Below, piece after piece: positions 55,603 through 64,000 of a DNA stretch of 64,000 nucleotides. This DNA comes from Brevundimonas bullata (GTDB lineage: Bacteria > Pseudomonadota > Alphaproteobacteria > Caulobacterales > Caulobacteraceae). How positions within the stretch are numbered: the first letter of the stretch is position 1; every line of letters begins with the position of its first letter. Position numbers and translations under genes: made by a program. The notes under the pieces were generated by a model. That model saw nothing but the letters and a program-made list of their open reading frames with translations, was not told where the DNA came from and made no database searches. Where the stretch lies: NCBI RefSeq assembly GCF_014207965.1, contig NZ_JACHLM010000001.1:558001-622000 (forward strand), written 5' to 3'.

Positions 55603-57413
55603 GCCCCCTCGGCCCCTTCGCCCCGCGCGAAACAGAAGGCGGCCTGACCGAGGGCCATATCCCCGGCCTCAAGGGCGCCCCGGTCCGCACCCCGGTGCGC
55701 GCCGCAGGCGGTCCCAAGGCCGACCCCGCCCTGTGGGCCGCCGTCGCCGGACAACTGGCCGCGCGCCAGCTGTGGATCGAGCTCTACGGCCTGCCCGGCT
55801 ACACCTGGACGCTAAAGGGCGCCCGCGCCGACGGCTTCGCCGTCAGCCCGCGCGACTTCCGGCCCCTGCGCGAAGAGGCCCCGCGCCCGCTGCTGTCCGG
55901 CCGCTTCACCCTGGCCGGGCTCAGCCTCGACGCCGAGGGCCCCGCCGACCTGTGGAACCGCCCCACCCCCAGCCGCGCCTTCGCCGTCGAGCTGCACGCC
56001 TTCGTCTGGATGCCCGAGATGATGGCCCACGGCGACCGCGGCGCGCGCGAGGCCCTGGCCCTGACCCTGGCCTGGGACGACCTGTTCAACCGCTGGTCGC
56101 CCTTCTCCTGGGATCCCGACATTCTGGCGCGGCGGACCTATCATCTGGCCTGCGCCGGACGGCGTCTGGCCGGAGTGGCGACCGAGGTCGAGCGCCTGCG
56201 CCTGACCGACATCCTGGCGCGCCAGGCGCGTCAGCTGCTGCGTCCGCCCGGCGGCCTCATGGGCCGGGCCGAGCGCCTGACCGCCGCCGCCGTGGCCGGC
56301 TGCGCCCTGGCGGGCAAGGCCGGCGCGGGCATTCGCGGCGCCGCGCTGAAACGCCTGCCCGCCGCGCTGGAGGCCACCGTCGCCGCCGACGGCCATCACG
56401 CCGCCCGCGCCCCGGAGATGGGGCTGGAGCTGCTGCTCGACCTGCTGACCCTGGACGACGCCCTGGCCCAGCTGTCCGAGCCGACGCCCGAGCCGGTGGC
56501 CGCCGCCATTTCGCGCCTGACGACCAGTCTTCGCGTCCTCGCCCTGCCCGACGGCCGCCTGGCCGCCTTCCAGGGCGGCGGACCTTCGACGCCCGAGCGC
56601 GTCGCCGCCGCCCGCGCCCATGACGATACGCCCGCCCCGCCGTCCAGCGGCGCCGTCGGCGGTCTGGTGCGCGTCTCCAGCCCCCTGCTGACCGCCATGG
56701 TCGACGTCGAGGCCCCGGCGCGCGGCGCCTGGTCGGCCGCCGCCTGCGGCCAGCCCGCAGCCCTGGAAGTCGTCTGCGGCCGCGACCGCCTGTTCACCTC
56801 GGCCGGCTGGACCCCGCGCGCGCTTGATCGTCAGGCGCTGCGCCTGACGCCGGGCGCCTCGACGCTGACGCTGGGCGAACAACCGCTGGGCGAGCCCCTG
56901 TCCGGCTGGAAGGCCGACCTGCTGGGTCCGCGCCTGATCGGCCCGGCCCTGCACGTCACCCGCGACCACCGCGAAGGCGACGGCGCCGTCTGGCTGGAGG
57001 TCGAGCACGACGGCTGGATGCCCGGCTACGGCCTGATGCACCAGCGCCGCCTCTATCTGGATCAGCGGCTCGACGAACTGCGCGCCGAGGAGCGCCTGCA
57101 TCCGCCCGAGAACCGTCCCGACGTGACTCGCACCATCGCCGCCCCCTACGCCCTGCGCTTCCAGCTGGAGCCGGGGGTTCAGGCCTCCCTGGCCCGCGAC
57201 CGCCGCTCCATCCTGCTGCGCGGGCATTCGGGACGCGGCTGGTGGTTCCGCAGCGACGGTCCCGACGTGGCTATCGAACCCGCCGTCCACGTCGACGAGG
57301 GCCTGACCCGGCGTTCGCTGCAGATCGTCGTCCGCGGCTCCGCCCGCACCGACGCCGACACCAAGATCCGCTGGAAGCTGAGCCCGGCCGGCGCGGCGGG
57401 GGATCCGCACTAG
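55599..57413 (+). CDS. heparinase II/III-like protein
   Basis: A 604-residue protein. An N-terminal alpha-toroid portion (about 60-330, including FDLxxHAF-type [22 protein letters not shown]) is followed by the heparinase II/III beta-sandwich ([45 protein letters not shown]). No signal peptide is visible. The family includes polysaccharide lyases, but this alphaproteobacterial branch, often near rpe and purH, is uncharacterised. It begins at a GTG overlapping the rpe stop. Its TAG stop interlocks with that of the GIY-YIG gene (CTAG, 57410-57413). Confidence 0.85.
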   Translation: MSPLGPFAPRETEGGLTEGHIPGLKGAPVRTPVRAAGGPKADPALWAAVAGQLAARQLWIELYGLPGYTWTLKGARADGFAVSPRDFRPLREEAPRPLLSGRFTLAGLSLDAEGPADLWNRPTPSRAFAVELHAFVWMPEMMAHGDRGAREALALTLAWDDLFNRWSPFSWDPDILARRTYHLACAGRRLAGVATEVERLRLTDILARQARQLLRPPGGLMGRAERLTAAAVAGCALAGKAGAGIRGAALKRLPAALEATVAADGHHAARAPEMGLELLLDLLTLDDALAQLSEPTPEPVAAAISRLTTSLRVLALPDGRLAAFQGGGPSTPERVAAARAHDDTPAPPSSGAVGGLVRVSSPLLTAMVDVEAPARGAWSAAACGQPAALEVVCGRDRLFTSAGWTPRALDRQALRLTPGASTLTLGEQPLGEPLSGWKADLLGPRLIGPALHVTRDHREGDGAVWLEVEHDGWMPGYGLMHQRRLYLDQRLDELRAEERLHPPENRPDVTRTIAAPYALRFQLEPGVQASLARDRRSILLRGHSGRGWWFRSDGPDVAIEPAVHVDEGLTRRSLQIVVRGSARTDADTKIRWKLSPAGAAGDPH

Positions 57414-57793
57414 GCGCCGTTGAGCCGTTTCAGAAAGGCTTCGACGCCTCCTCCTCCGTCATCCTCGGGCTTGACCCGAGGATCGGGCGCCAGTCCGAAC
57501 AGGCAGGGATAGAGGTCTTGCCACTCCGGGTTGGTCCGCTCGACCAGCTCCAACTTCCATGTGCGATTCCAGCGTTTGAGCGCCTTCTCACGCCGGATCG
57601 CCTCGGTGACGAAGCCGTGCGTCTCGTACCAGACCAGCGTCTTGCAAGCGTAGCGGCTAGCGAAGCCCTCTACCCGATCCTCGCGATGTTGACGTATGCG
57701 CTCGTAAAGGTTCGAGGTCATGCCGACGTACAGAACGCCGAGCGGACGGCTGGCCAGGATGTAGGTGGCGATGAAGGGGCGGCGCTCGTTCAT
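57410..57793 (-). CDS. GIY-YIG nuclease family protein with palindrome-encoded tail
   Basis: A 127-residue single-domain GIY-YIG nuclease. FIATYILASRPLGVLYVGMTSN contains the two paired motifs (YIL/YVG), the Arg in ERIRQHR and the Glu in EAIRREKALKRW complete the active site, and NRTWKLELVERTNPEWQDLYP follows. The C-terminus PDPRVKPEDDGGGG is encoded by the palindromic repeat at 57453-57485. The ATG (57791-57793) was chosen as it opens the conserved domain; seven upstream codons are also in frame. It lies between rpe-heparinase and purH, which it separates. Small GIY-YIG proteins of this type recur in alphaproteobacteria and have no known target. Confidence 0.85.
   Translation of the reverse strand: MNERRPFIATYILASRPLGVLYVGMTSNLYERIRQHREDRVEGFASRYACKTLVWYETHGFVTEAIRREKALKRWNRTWKLELVERTNPEWQDLYPCLFGLAPDPRVKPEDDGGGGVEAFLKRLNGA
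57453..57485 (+). repeat. 33-nt palindromic repeat, left copy (inside GIY-YIG gene)
   Basis: Core ATCCTCGGG (57461-57469), CTTGA, CCCGAGGAT (57475-57483). It is identical over 33 nt, in inverted orientation, to 57817-57849. It encodes part of the C-terminal DPRVKPEDD of the nuclease. Confidence 0.85.
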
Positions 57794-57816
57794 CGACCGT
57801 CGAGTGGCGGACAACT

Positions 57817-57849
57817 CGATCCTCGGGTCAAGCCCGAGGATGACGGAGG
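57817..57849 (-). repeat. 33-nt palindromic repeat, right copy (upstream of GIY-YIG start)
   Basis: Core ATCCTCGGG (57819-57827), TCAAG, CCCGAGGAT (57833-57841). Together with the left copy it brackets the nuclease gene, 24 bp upstream of its ATG. The two are perfect inverted repeats of each other. Confidence 0.85.
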
Positions 57850-57947
57850 GGTATTGGATGCTGCGGACGCCCGAGGGCTGACGCCGCGCCCCGTTGATGC
57901 TAGAGCGCCCGCCATCTCCCCGCCCCAGCTGTTAACGGACGCCGCCC

Positions 57948-59552
57948 ATGCCCGCCGCTCCCGACTTTCCGCCCGCCCCGGACGCGATCAAGCCTGTCCG
58001 CGCCCTGATTTCATTGTCGGACAAGGCGGGGCTGGAGGATGTCGCGCGCACCCTGGCCGGCCTCGGCGTCGAGCTGGTCTCGACCGGCGGCACCAAGGCG
58101 GCGATCGCGGGCTATGGCCTGCCGGTCAAGGACGTGGCCGATCTGACCGGCTTCCCGGAAATGATGGACGGCCGGGTCAAGACCCTGCACCCCGTCGTCC
58201 ACGGCGGCCTGCTGGGCGTGCGCAACGCTCCGGCCCACGCCGCCGCCATGACCGAGCACGAGATCGGCGCCATCGATATCGTCTGGATCGACCTCTACCC
58301 CTTCGAGAAGACGGTCGAGGACGGCGGCGGCTTTGAAGCGGCCATCGAGAACATCGACATCGGCGGCCCGGCCATGATCCGTTCGGGCTCCAAGAACCAC
58401 GGCCACGTCGCCGTCGCCGTGGACTCGATCAGCATCGGCCTGATCATCGAGGCCCTGAAGGCCGACGGCGCGACGACGCTGGCTCTGCGCAAGCAACTGG
58501 CCGCCCGCGCCTTCGCCCGCACCGCCGCCTATGACGCCGCCGTCTCGTCCTGGTTCGCCGGCCAGTTGAACGACGCCGCCCCGGCCCGCAAGTCGATCGC
58601 CGGCTCGCTGGCGCAAACCCTGCGCTACGGCGAGAACCCGCACCAGACCGGCGCCTTCTACCGCACCGGCGAGAAACGTCCCGGCGTGGCCTATGCCGAA
58701 CAGGTCCAGGGCAAGGAGCTGGGCTACAACAACATCGCCGACGCCGACGCCGCCTATGAGCTGGTGGCCGAGTTCGAGAGCCCGGCCTGCGTCATCGTCA
58801 AGCACGCCAACCCCTGCGGCGTGGCCGTCGGCGCCACCCTGTCGGAAGCCTACGCCCGCGCGCTGGAATGCGATGCGGTGTCGGCCTTCGGCGGCGTCAT
58901 CGCCGTCAACCGCCCGCTGAACGGCGAGGACGCCCGCGCCATCACCGGCATCTTCACCGAGGTCGTCATCGCCCCCGGCGCCGATGAAGAGGCCAAGGAA
59001 GTCTTCGCCGCCAAGAAGAACCTGCGCCTGCTGATCACCGACGGCCTGCCCGACCCGCACGGCGCGGGCGAGGTCTTCCGTTCGGTCGCCGGCGGCTTCC
59101 TGGTCCAGTCGCGCGACCGCTCGCTCATCAAGCCGTCCGACCTGAAGATCGTCACCCGTCGCCAGCCGACGCCGACCGAGATCCAGGACATGCTGTTCGC
59201 CTTCACCGTGGCCAAGCACGTCAAGTCCAACGCCATCGTCTATGCCAAGGACGGCCAGACGGCGGGCATCGGCGCCGGCCAGATGAACCGCCGCGACAGC
59301 GCCCGCATCGCCGCCATCCGCGCCAAGGAAGCGGGCGAGGCCAAGGGTCTGGCCCATTCGCTGGCGCAAGGGTCCGCCTGCGCGTCCGAAGCCTTCTTCC
59401 CCTTCGCCGACGGCCTGCTGGAAGCCATCGCGGCCGGCGCCACGGCGGTGATCCAGCCCGGCGGCTCCATGCGGGACGCCGAGGTCATCGCCGCGGCCGA
59501 CGAGAACAACATCGCCATGGCCTTCACCGGCGTTCGCGTGTTCCGGCATTAA
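57948..59552 (+). CDS. purH: bifunctional AICAR formyltransferase/IMP cyclohydrolase
   Basis: A 534-residue enzyme for the last two steps of IMP synthesis. The N-terminal cyclohydrolase domain starts [31 protein letters not shown], with [15 protein letters not shown] and [10 protein letters not shown]. The C-terminal transferase domain has [53 protein letters not shown] and [14 protein letters not shown]. Length is typical. A palindromic repeat and then a terminator follow. Confidence 0.97.
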   Translation: MPAAPDFPPAPDAIKPVRALISLSDKAGLEDVARTLAGLGVELVSTGGTKAAIAGYGLPVKDVADLTGFPEMMDGRVKTLHPVVHGGLLGVRNAPAHAAAMTEHEIGAIDIVWIDLYPFEKTVEDGGGFEAAIENIDIGGPAMIRSGSKNHGHVAVAVDSISIGLIIEALKADGATTLALRKQLAARAFARTAAYDAAVSSWFAGQLNDAAPARKSIAGSLAQTLRYGENPHQTGAFYRTGEKRPGVAYAEQVQGKELGYNNIADADAAYELVAEFESPACVIVKHANPCGVAVGATLSEAYARALECDAVSAFGGVIAVNRPLNGEDARAITGIFTEVVIAPGADEEAKEVFAAKKNLRLLITDGLPDPHGAGEVFRSVAGGFLVQSRDRSLIKPSDLKIVTRRQPTPTEIQDMLFAFTVAKHVKSNAIVYAKDGQTAGIGAGQMNRRDSARIAAIRAKEAGEAKGLAHSLAQGSACASEAFFPFADGLLEAIAAGATAVIQPGGSMRDAEVIAAADENNIAMAFTGVRVFRH

Positions 59553-59560
59553 GCTGGAAG

Positions 59561-59601
59561 GGCGCTAACGCGAGCCGCGCGGCGGCTCGCTGCTTGAGCG
59601 C
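59561..59601 (-). repeat. dispersed palindromic repeat, copy D
   Basis: Reverse-oriented relative to copies A-C: starts GGCGCTAACGCGAGC and ends GGCTCGCTGCTTGAGCGC. It sits 8 bp after the purH stop. Outer ends GGCGCT and AGCGC allow hairpin formation in RNA. Confidence 0.75.
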
Positions 59602-59638
59602 AGACACGCGCGCCGGTCTGGCGAGGAAGAAAAGCAGA

Positions 59639-59674
59639 AGCGTCGCGGTCGAGAGATCGCGGCGCTTTTTCTTT
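59639..59674 (+). terminator. Rho-independent terminator of purH
   Basis: AGCGTCGCGGTC, loop GAGA, GATCGCGGCGCT (12 bp with two G-U pairs), then TTTTTCTTT. It is 86 nt after the purH stop, beyond the repeat. Confidence 0.75.
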
Positions 59675-59700
59675 GCAAGCCGCGCGGTATGCTGCCGCTC

Positions 59701-60450
59701 ATGGATACGCTCGACGCCCGCTGGGCCATGCTGGAACCGCACACGACCGTGGTCGGGCCCGACGACGACCGGCCGCGCCCGGCGGTGCTGCTGTTCCACG
59801 GCTGCGGCGGTCTGCGGGACCACCTGCCGCGCTATGCCGAGGCGGCCAAGGCGGCGGGCTGGCGCGCCTTCATCGTCGATTCCTACGGCCCGCGCGGCTG
59901 GAACCGGGCCTTCACCCTGACCACGGTCTGCACAGGCCTGGTGCTGCGCGGCTATGAGCGGGCGGGCGATCTGCTGGCCGCCATCCATGGCATTTCAAGA
60001 CGGCCCGACGTCGATCCGACCATGCTGTCGCTGGCGGGCTGGAGCCACGGCGGCTGGTCGATCATGGAGATGATGAGCGAGGACCCGCTGCCGGGTCGTC
60101 TCGGCCTGGCCAATCCCGGCGATTGCGACCTGTCGGGGGTCAAGGCGGTGTGGCTAGCCTATCCCTATATCGGCGCCTGGGCCTTCAACCGGATGAAACC
60201 GTGGAGGCACTGCCCGCGCGTCCTGGCCATGACCGCCAGGCGCGACCATCTGACCACGGTGACCAACGCCGAGCGGGTCAACGCCATGATCCGCGACTGC
60301 GGCTCCGAGGTCGAAAGCTGGATCGCCGAGGGCACCCACGCCTTCGATGAGCCGACCAGCAACGGCCCCATGCGCCATCACCCAGAGCTGACGCTGGAAG
60401 CCCTGCGCCGCTTCACCGCCTTCCTCAGAGACGTGGCCCCGGAGGCCTAG
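59701..60450 (+). CDS. dienelactone hydrolase family protein
   Basis: A 249-residue alpha/beta hydrolase. [21 protein letters not shown] is followed by [17 protein letters not shown] and the nucleophile elbow [15 protein letters not shown], where Ser lies in GWSHGG. The acid region is [10 protein letters not shown] and the His is in [12 protein letters not shown] Cys nucleophile, typical of true dienelactone hydrolases, is absent, so it should be a serine esterase-like relative. ATGs at 59689 and 59701 are both possible starts; the second fits family length better. Its TAG stop interlocks with that of the OsmC gene (CTAG, 60447-60450). Confidence 0.83.
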   Translation: MDTLDARWAMLEPHTTVVGPDDDRPRPAVLLFHGCGGLRDHLPRYAEAAKAAGWRAFIVDSYGPRGWNRAFTLTTVCTGLVLRGYERAGDLLAAIHGISRRPDVDPTMLSLAGWSHGGWSIMEMMSEDPLPGRLGLANPGDCDLSGVKAVWLAYPYIGAWAFNRMKPWRHCPRVLAMTARRDHLTTVTNAERVNAMIRDCGSEVESWIAEGTHAFDEPTSNGPMRHHPELTLEALRRFTAFLRDVAPEA

Positions 60451-60911
60451 CCCAGACGGGCCGTGACCGTGATCTCGGAGCGCACCGAATGGGCCATGTC
60501 GCAGTGCTCGTGCGCGGCGTGGTGCAGGGCGTCCAGCTCGGCCTGATCCGGCTGGCGGCCTGTGAAGGTCGTCACCGGCTTCAGGGCGACCCGGGCCAGA
60601 TAGCGCTTGCCCGCCTCGTTCTTGTCCAGCTCGCCCGAGGCCTCGTCCAGATAGCGGTCGACCGTCAGACCGGCGTTGGCGGCGAAGGCCAGGAACCACA
60701 GCATGTGACAGCTGGACAGAGAGGCGACCATGGCCTCCTCAGGGTCCACGCCCGCCGGGTCCGACATCGGCACGGGCACGCCCGAGGGGGCCGACGATCC
60801 CGGCACCACCGCCCCGCCGTCGAAGCGCCAGACGTGGGCGCGGCTGTATCGCTTGTCGACGAAGGCCTGGTCGCCCCGCGTCCATTCCACTGTTGCGCCG
60901 TGACCGCTCAT
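60447..60911 (-). CDS. OsmC/Ohr family protein
   Basis: A 154-residue peroxidase-fold protein. The two redox cysteines are Cys68 (ASLSSCHMLWFLA) and Cys137 (HEHCDMAHSVRSEI). PEEAMVASLSSCH is the OsmC signature. It probably reduces organic hydroperoxides. The N-terminal part (GDQAFVDKRYSRAHVWRFDGGAVVPGSS) matches the OsmC subfamily close to YhfA/OsmC-like proteins of unknown electron donor. It is 13 bp downstream of the acetyltransferase gene. Confidence 0.88.
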   Translation of the reverse strand: MSGHGATVEWTRGDQAFVDKRYSRAHVWRFDGGAVVPGSSAPSGVPVPMSDPAGVDPEEAMVASLSSCHMLWFLAFAANAGLTVDRYLDEASGELDKNEAGKRYLARVALKPVTTFTGRQPDQAELDALHHAAHEHCDMAHSVRSEITVTARLG

Positions 60912-60924
60912 GCCGCTCTCCCGT

Positions 60925-61614
60925 TCAGGTTTCCGCCGAGCCTAACATCCTCATCGCCATTTCGCTGCGCACCTCGAAACCCAGGGCGCGATAGAGGGCG
61001 ATAGCCCCGGCGTTGTCGGCGTAGGAATGCAGGAAGGCCGTCTCTCCACGCGCCAGAATCTGTTCGATCACCGTCCGCATCAGGGCCCCGGCATAGCCGC
61101 GCCCGCGCGCGTCGGGGTGGGCGCAGACGCCCGAGACCTCGGTGAAGCCGTCGGGCTTCATCCGCTCGCCGGCCATGGCCAGCAGCCGCCCGTCCTGCTT
61201 GACGCCGAAGAAGCCGCCCAGCTGATGCGTCCGGTCGAAGAAGGGACCGGGTTCGGTCAGGGTCGCGAGCGCCAGCATGGCCGGGGCGTCCGCCTCGGTC
61301 AGGGGCTCGATGATGATGTCCCGCGCCTTGGCGGGCGCCAGTTCGACCAGCACCATCTGCGTCAGCGTCGCCGCCTTGACCACGCGCAAGCCCGGTGGAA
61401 CCGGAACGGGCTGCCCTTCGACGGTGCAGATCACGCCTTCGGGCCGTTCCAGCAAGGCCATGGCCGCCAGGCTGGCCGGCGACTGATCCTCACTGGCGGC
61501 GAAGACGCCATAGCCGGGGGCGAACCGCAGCGCTCCGTCGGCCCCGACCGCCAGAGACGCCTGACGCTCGGACGTAAGGGCGCTCCAGATCGGGCGGTCG
61601 AGCGGATGGCTCAT
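60925..61614 (-). CDS. GNAT family N-acetyltransferase (FR47-like)
   Basis: A 229-residue protein. The N-terminal half is a non-GNAT or degenerate GNAT region (PIWSALTSERQASLAVG). The C-terminal FR47-like domain contains EVSGVCAHPDARGRGYAGALMRTV, the acetyl-CoA-binding (R/Q)xxGxG/A loop, and FLHSYADNAGAIALYRALGF. The substrate is not predictable. It begins 5 bp after the trpS stop, so it is in one operon with trpS and the OsmC gene. Confidence 0.87.
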   Translation of the reverse strand: MSHPLDRPIWSALTSERQASLAVGADGALRFAPGYGVFAASEDQSPASLAAMALLERPEGVICTVEGQPVPVPPGLRVVKAATLTQMVLVELAPAKARDIIIEPLTEADAPAMLALATLTEPGPFFDRTHQLGGFFGVKQDGRLLAMAGERMKPDGFTEVSGVCAHPDARGRGYAGALMRTVIEQILARGETAFLHSYADNAGAIALYRALGFEVRSEMAMRMLGSAET

Positions 61615-61619
61615 GGGCC

Positions 61620-62678
61620 TCAGCCCTGCCAGAAGCCGACGATCTTCTTGACCTCGTCCACCACCGGCTGGGCGACCTCGCGGGCGCGCTCGGCGCCGAC
61701 GGCCAGGGCGCGGTCGATCTCGGCCGGATCGGCCATCAGGCGGCGCATCTCGGCGGTGACCGGCGCCATCGACGTGACGGCCAGCTCGGCCAGCTTCGGC
61801 TTGAAGGACCCAAAGCCCTGACCGCCGAACTCGGCCAGAACGGCCTCGCGCGTCGTGTCCGACAGGGCCGCATAGATGGCCACCAGGTTCTTGGCCTCGG
61901 GGCGCCCGTCCAGACCCTCGACCGTGTCGGGCAGGACATCCATGTCCGACTTGGCCTTCTTGATCTTGGCGGCGATGGTGTCGGCGTCGTCGGTCAGGTT
62001 GATGCGCGACAGGTCCGACGGATCGGACTTGGACATCTTGGCCGAACCGTCGCGCAGGCTCATCACCCGCGTGCCCGGTCCCTGGATCAGCGGCTCCGGT
62101 TGGGGGAAGAAGCCGGGCGCGCCGAAGTCGTTGTTGAACTTGGCGGCGATGTCGCGGGTCAGTTCCAGATGCTGCTTCTGGTCCTCGCCGACCGGCACCT
62201 CGGTCGCCTTGTAGAGCAGGATGTCCGCCGCCTGCAGCACCGGATAGGTGTAGAGGCCGACGCTGGAGCGCTCCTTGTGCTTGCCCGACTTTTCCTTGAA
62301 CTGGGTCATCCGGTCCAGCCAGCCGAGGCGGGCGACGCAGTTGAAGATCCAGGCCAGCTCGGCATGGGCGGGCACCGCCGACTGCGGGAAAATGGTCGCC
62401 TTGGCCGGGTCCAGGCCCGCCGCCAGATAGGCCGCCGCGATCTCGCGCGTCTGGGCCGTCAGCTTCTCGGGGTCCTGCCAGACGGTGATGGCGTGCATGT
62501 CGGCGACGAAGACGAACAGGGGCGCGCCCGTGTCCTGAAGTTCTGTGAAGCGCTTCAAGGCGCCCAGATAGTTGCCCAGGTGCAGGGCGCCGGAGGCCTG
62601 GATGCCGGACAGGATGCGGCGCGGGCCGGCATAGGCGGGCGCAGCCGGAGCGACGGGGGCCGGGGTCTGGTCAGTCAT
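61620..62678 (-). CDS. trpS: tryptophan--tRNA ligase
   Basis: A 352-residue class I synthetase. [23 protein letters not shown] carries the HIGH-type motif (HLGN). [27 protein letters not shown] and the KMSKS loop ([11 protein letters not shown]) follow. Length is normal. murJ lies 158 bp upstream on the same strand, the usual alphaproteobacterial order. Two downstream genes (GNAT and OsmC) follow at short spacing. Confidence 0.96.
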   Translation of the reverse strand: MTDQTPAPVAPAAPAYAGPRRILSGIQASGALHLGNYLGALKRFTELQDTGAPLFVFVADMHAITVWQDPEKLTAQTREIAAAYLAAGLDPAKATIFPQSAVPAHAELAWIFNCVARLGWLDRMTQFKEKSGKHKERSSVGLYTYPVLQAADILLYKATEVPVGEDQKQHLELTRDIAAKFNNDFGAPGFFPQPEPLIQGPGTRVMSLRDGSAKMSKSDPSDLSRINLTDDADTIAAKIKKAKSDMDVLPDTVEGLDGRPEAKNLVAIYAALSDTTREAVLAEFGGQGFGSFKPKLAELAVTSMAPVTAEMRRLMADPAEIDRALAVGAERAREVAQPVVDEVKKIVGFWQG

Positions 62679-62836
62679 GGGATTTTCTCGGGAAGCGTAA
62701 AGGCTGGAATTCGGCGCACGCGCAGGCGTGCGGCGGCAGGCGGTGAACAGTCAGCCGCGCCATCGCCGGGCGACGAAAGGGTGTCCCGAATAAGCCATGC
62801 CCTCGCGCTTATCGCCTCGGGGCGCGAAGGGCAAGC

Positions 62837-64000
62837 TTACCGCCCCTTGCGGATCAGCCCCTTGATCTCGGCCACGGTGATCGCCCGCGTGGCGAAGGCC
62901 AGGACGACATAGGTCAGCCCCCCCGCCGCCACGACGGCCAGCAGGGTCAGCTCCTTGGCGCCGTGATCCGAGCCTAGCGCGGCCAGCAGGGCCTCTATCG
63001 GGGCCTGAAGCATAGGGCGGGCCCAGGAGGCGAGGCCGACCACCAGACCCAGGCCGATGCTGGCCAGAAGGATGCGCGCCAGCCGCGAGGCCGCCGCCGG
63101 GCTGGGCCGATAATGGCCGCGCCGCCACAGGGTCGCGCCGAGCAAGAGGGCGTTGGTCCAGGCCGCCGCACTGACCGCCGCCGCGATTCCGGCTATGCCC
63201 ATGCCCAGGTTGAACAGGGCGATGGCGAGCGCCGCGTTGACCGCCACCGAGACCAGGGCGAAGACCATGGGGCGACGCGTGTCGCCGCGCGCAAAGAAGG
63301 CCGGGGCCAGGATGCGGATCAGGACGAAGGCCGGCACGCCCCAGCCGAACTGGAACAGGGCCTGGGCGGTGTTGACGGCGTCGATCTGAAGAAACGCGCC
63401 GCGGGTGAACAGGGCGTCGATCAGGAAATAGGGCATGGCCAGCAGGGCCGCCGCCGCCGGCAGGGTCAGGGCCATGGACAGGGCTAGGGCCTCGTCCATC
63501 GAGGCCTGCTGCTGGCTGTGGTCCTTTGACGCCACCGCCGCCGACAGCTTGGGCAGCAGGGCGATGCCGATGGCCACCCCGACCAGGCCGAGCGGCAGCT
63601 GATACAGCCGGTCCGCCGTGGCCAGCCAGGTCCGCCCGCCGGCGACGAAGCTGGACAGGTTGCCAGAGATGAAGACGTTGATCTGGGTCGCGCTATTGCC
63701 GATGGCGGCGGGCACGGCGGTGATGATGATGGCCTTCACCGCCGGGGTCAGCCTGGGCAGGGTCAGGCGGATATTGGCGCCCGCCTTCCTCGCCGCCCAC
63801 CAGCACAGACCCGCCTGGGCCACGCCGGCGACCAGCACAGCCCACGAGGCGGCGTAGGCAGCCTCGATCTGATCCCCCTTCACCGGCCAGACGGCGGCCA
63901 GCATGATCAGGTTCAGCAGGATGGGATAGGCGCCCGAGACGATGAAACGCCCGCGCGCGTTCAGCACGCCGCTCAGCAAGGCCGCGACGGCCATGCAGGG
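62837..64000 (-). CDS. murJ: lipid II flippase MurJ (partial, 5' end outside window)
   Basis: The C-terminal 387 residues of a MOP-superfamily polytopic membrane protein that moves lipid II across the inner membrane for peptidoglycan synthesis. The visible part starts at about helix 5 (ALLSGVLNARGRFIVSGAYP) and includes SSFVAGGRTWLATADRLYQLPLGLVGVAIGIALLPKLSAAVA and ARGDTRRPMVFALVSVAVNAALAI. These are typical of MurJ. An internal Met at 63994 is not the start, since the frame is open to the edge. Trailing helices end in IRKGR. Confidence 0.93.
   Translation of the reverse strand, partial: PCMAVAALLSGVLNARGRFIVSGAYPILLNLIMLAAVWPVKGDQIEAAYAASWAVLVAGVAQAGLCWWAARKAGANIRLTLPRLTPAVKAIIITAVPAAIGNSATQINVFISGNLSSFVAGGRTWLATADRLYQLPLGLVGVAIGIALLPKLSAAVASKDHSQQQASMDEALALSMALTLPAAAALLAMPYFLIDALFTRGAFLQIDAVNTAQALFQFGWGVPAFVLIRILAPAFFARGDTRRPMVFALVSVAVNAALAIALFNLGMGIAGIAAAVSAAAWTNALLLGATLWRRGHYRPSPAAASRLARILLASIGLGLVVGLASWARPMLQAPIEALLAALGSDHGAKELTLLAVVAAGGLTYVVLAFATRAITVAEIKGLIRKGR

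Noticed and set aside
58011..59549. A 512-codon open frame antisense to purH
   Set aside because: Same reason: composition bias on the strand opposite a conserved gene, with no domain or start signal.
62715..62732. Hairpin CGCACGC-gcag-GCGTGCG before trpS as a terminator of murJ
   Set aside because: No T tract follows on the minus strand, so it may be structural or regulatory only. Too weak to list as a terminator.

Overview
The window is dense, high-GC chromosomal DNA from an alphaproteobacterium, most probably a member of the Caulobacteraceae (Brevundimonas-like). This is an inference from gene content and codon bias: two UrcA-family exported proteins, a DUF1134 lipoprotein, a DUF6356 protein, a heparinase II/III-like gene coupled to rpe, a TonB-dependent receptor beside a Spinster-type MFS transporter, many GTG/TTG starts and many 4-bp gene overlaps. 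No rRNA, tRNA, prophage, insertion sequence or CRISPR array is visible. Both edges cut through genes: an alpha/beta hydrolase on the left and murJ on the right.

Layout. 1-5.6 kb: a truncated hydrolase coupled to a lipoprotein of the COG4798 methyltransferase-like family and its exported paralogue, a heat-shock Hsp20 gene behind an apparent sigma-32 promoter and a ROSE-like RNA thermometer, a 423-residue pentapeptide-repeat protein, and a RibD-like deaminase coupled to gpmA. 5.8-17 kb: sugar-nucleotide and envelope precursor genes (phosphomannomutase/phosphoglucomutase, glmM, glmS, galU, sqdB, an SDR protein), two UrcA genes and a DUF1134 lipoprotein. 17-24 kb: translation genes. These are pheS and pheT separated by two small paralogous genes and followed by a UPF0114 membrane protein, then dodecin, rplT, rpmI, and an infC that appears to start at ATT. 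24-33 kb: a GT9 glycosyltransferase, an alpha/beta hydrolase, hslVU, a stand-alone BLUF blue-light sensor, a MoeB-like E1 enzyme, a 2-hydroxyacid dehydrogenase, an SH3-domain protein and fabA-fabB for unsaturated fatty acids, followed by a candidate small RNA with anti-Shine-Dalgarno loops.

33-47 kb: an HtrA-type protease, a DUF3313 lipoprotein, glutaryl-CoA dehydrogenase divergent from a CoA transferase (a likely glutarate/lysine catabolic pair), then a TCA-cycle block sucC-(glycosyltransferase)-sucD and sucA-sucB. 47-55 kb: an MFS transporter, a TonB receptor, a divergent TetR regulator and a LytTR membrane regulator, then a DUF2141-carotenoid oxygenase pair. 55-64 kb: rpe, a heparinase-like gene, a GIY-YIG nuclease gene bracketed by perfect 33-nt inverted repeats, purH, a dienelactone-hydrolase-like gene, an OsmC protein, an acetyltransferase, trpS and murJ.

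Two architectural themes run through the window. First, a dispersed ~40-bp palindromic repeat occurs five times, always just downstream of a gene. Second, five of eleven convergent gene pairs end on a shared 4-bp CTAG or CTAA, so that both stop codons interlock. The least explained items are the GIY-YIG gene with its palindromes, the paralogue pair inside the phe operon, and the anti-Shine-Dalgarno RNA candidate.
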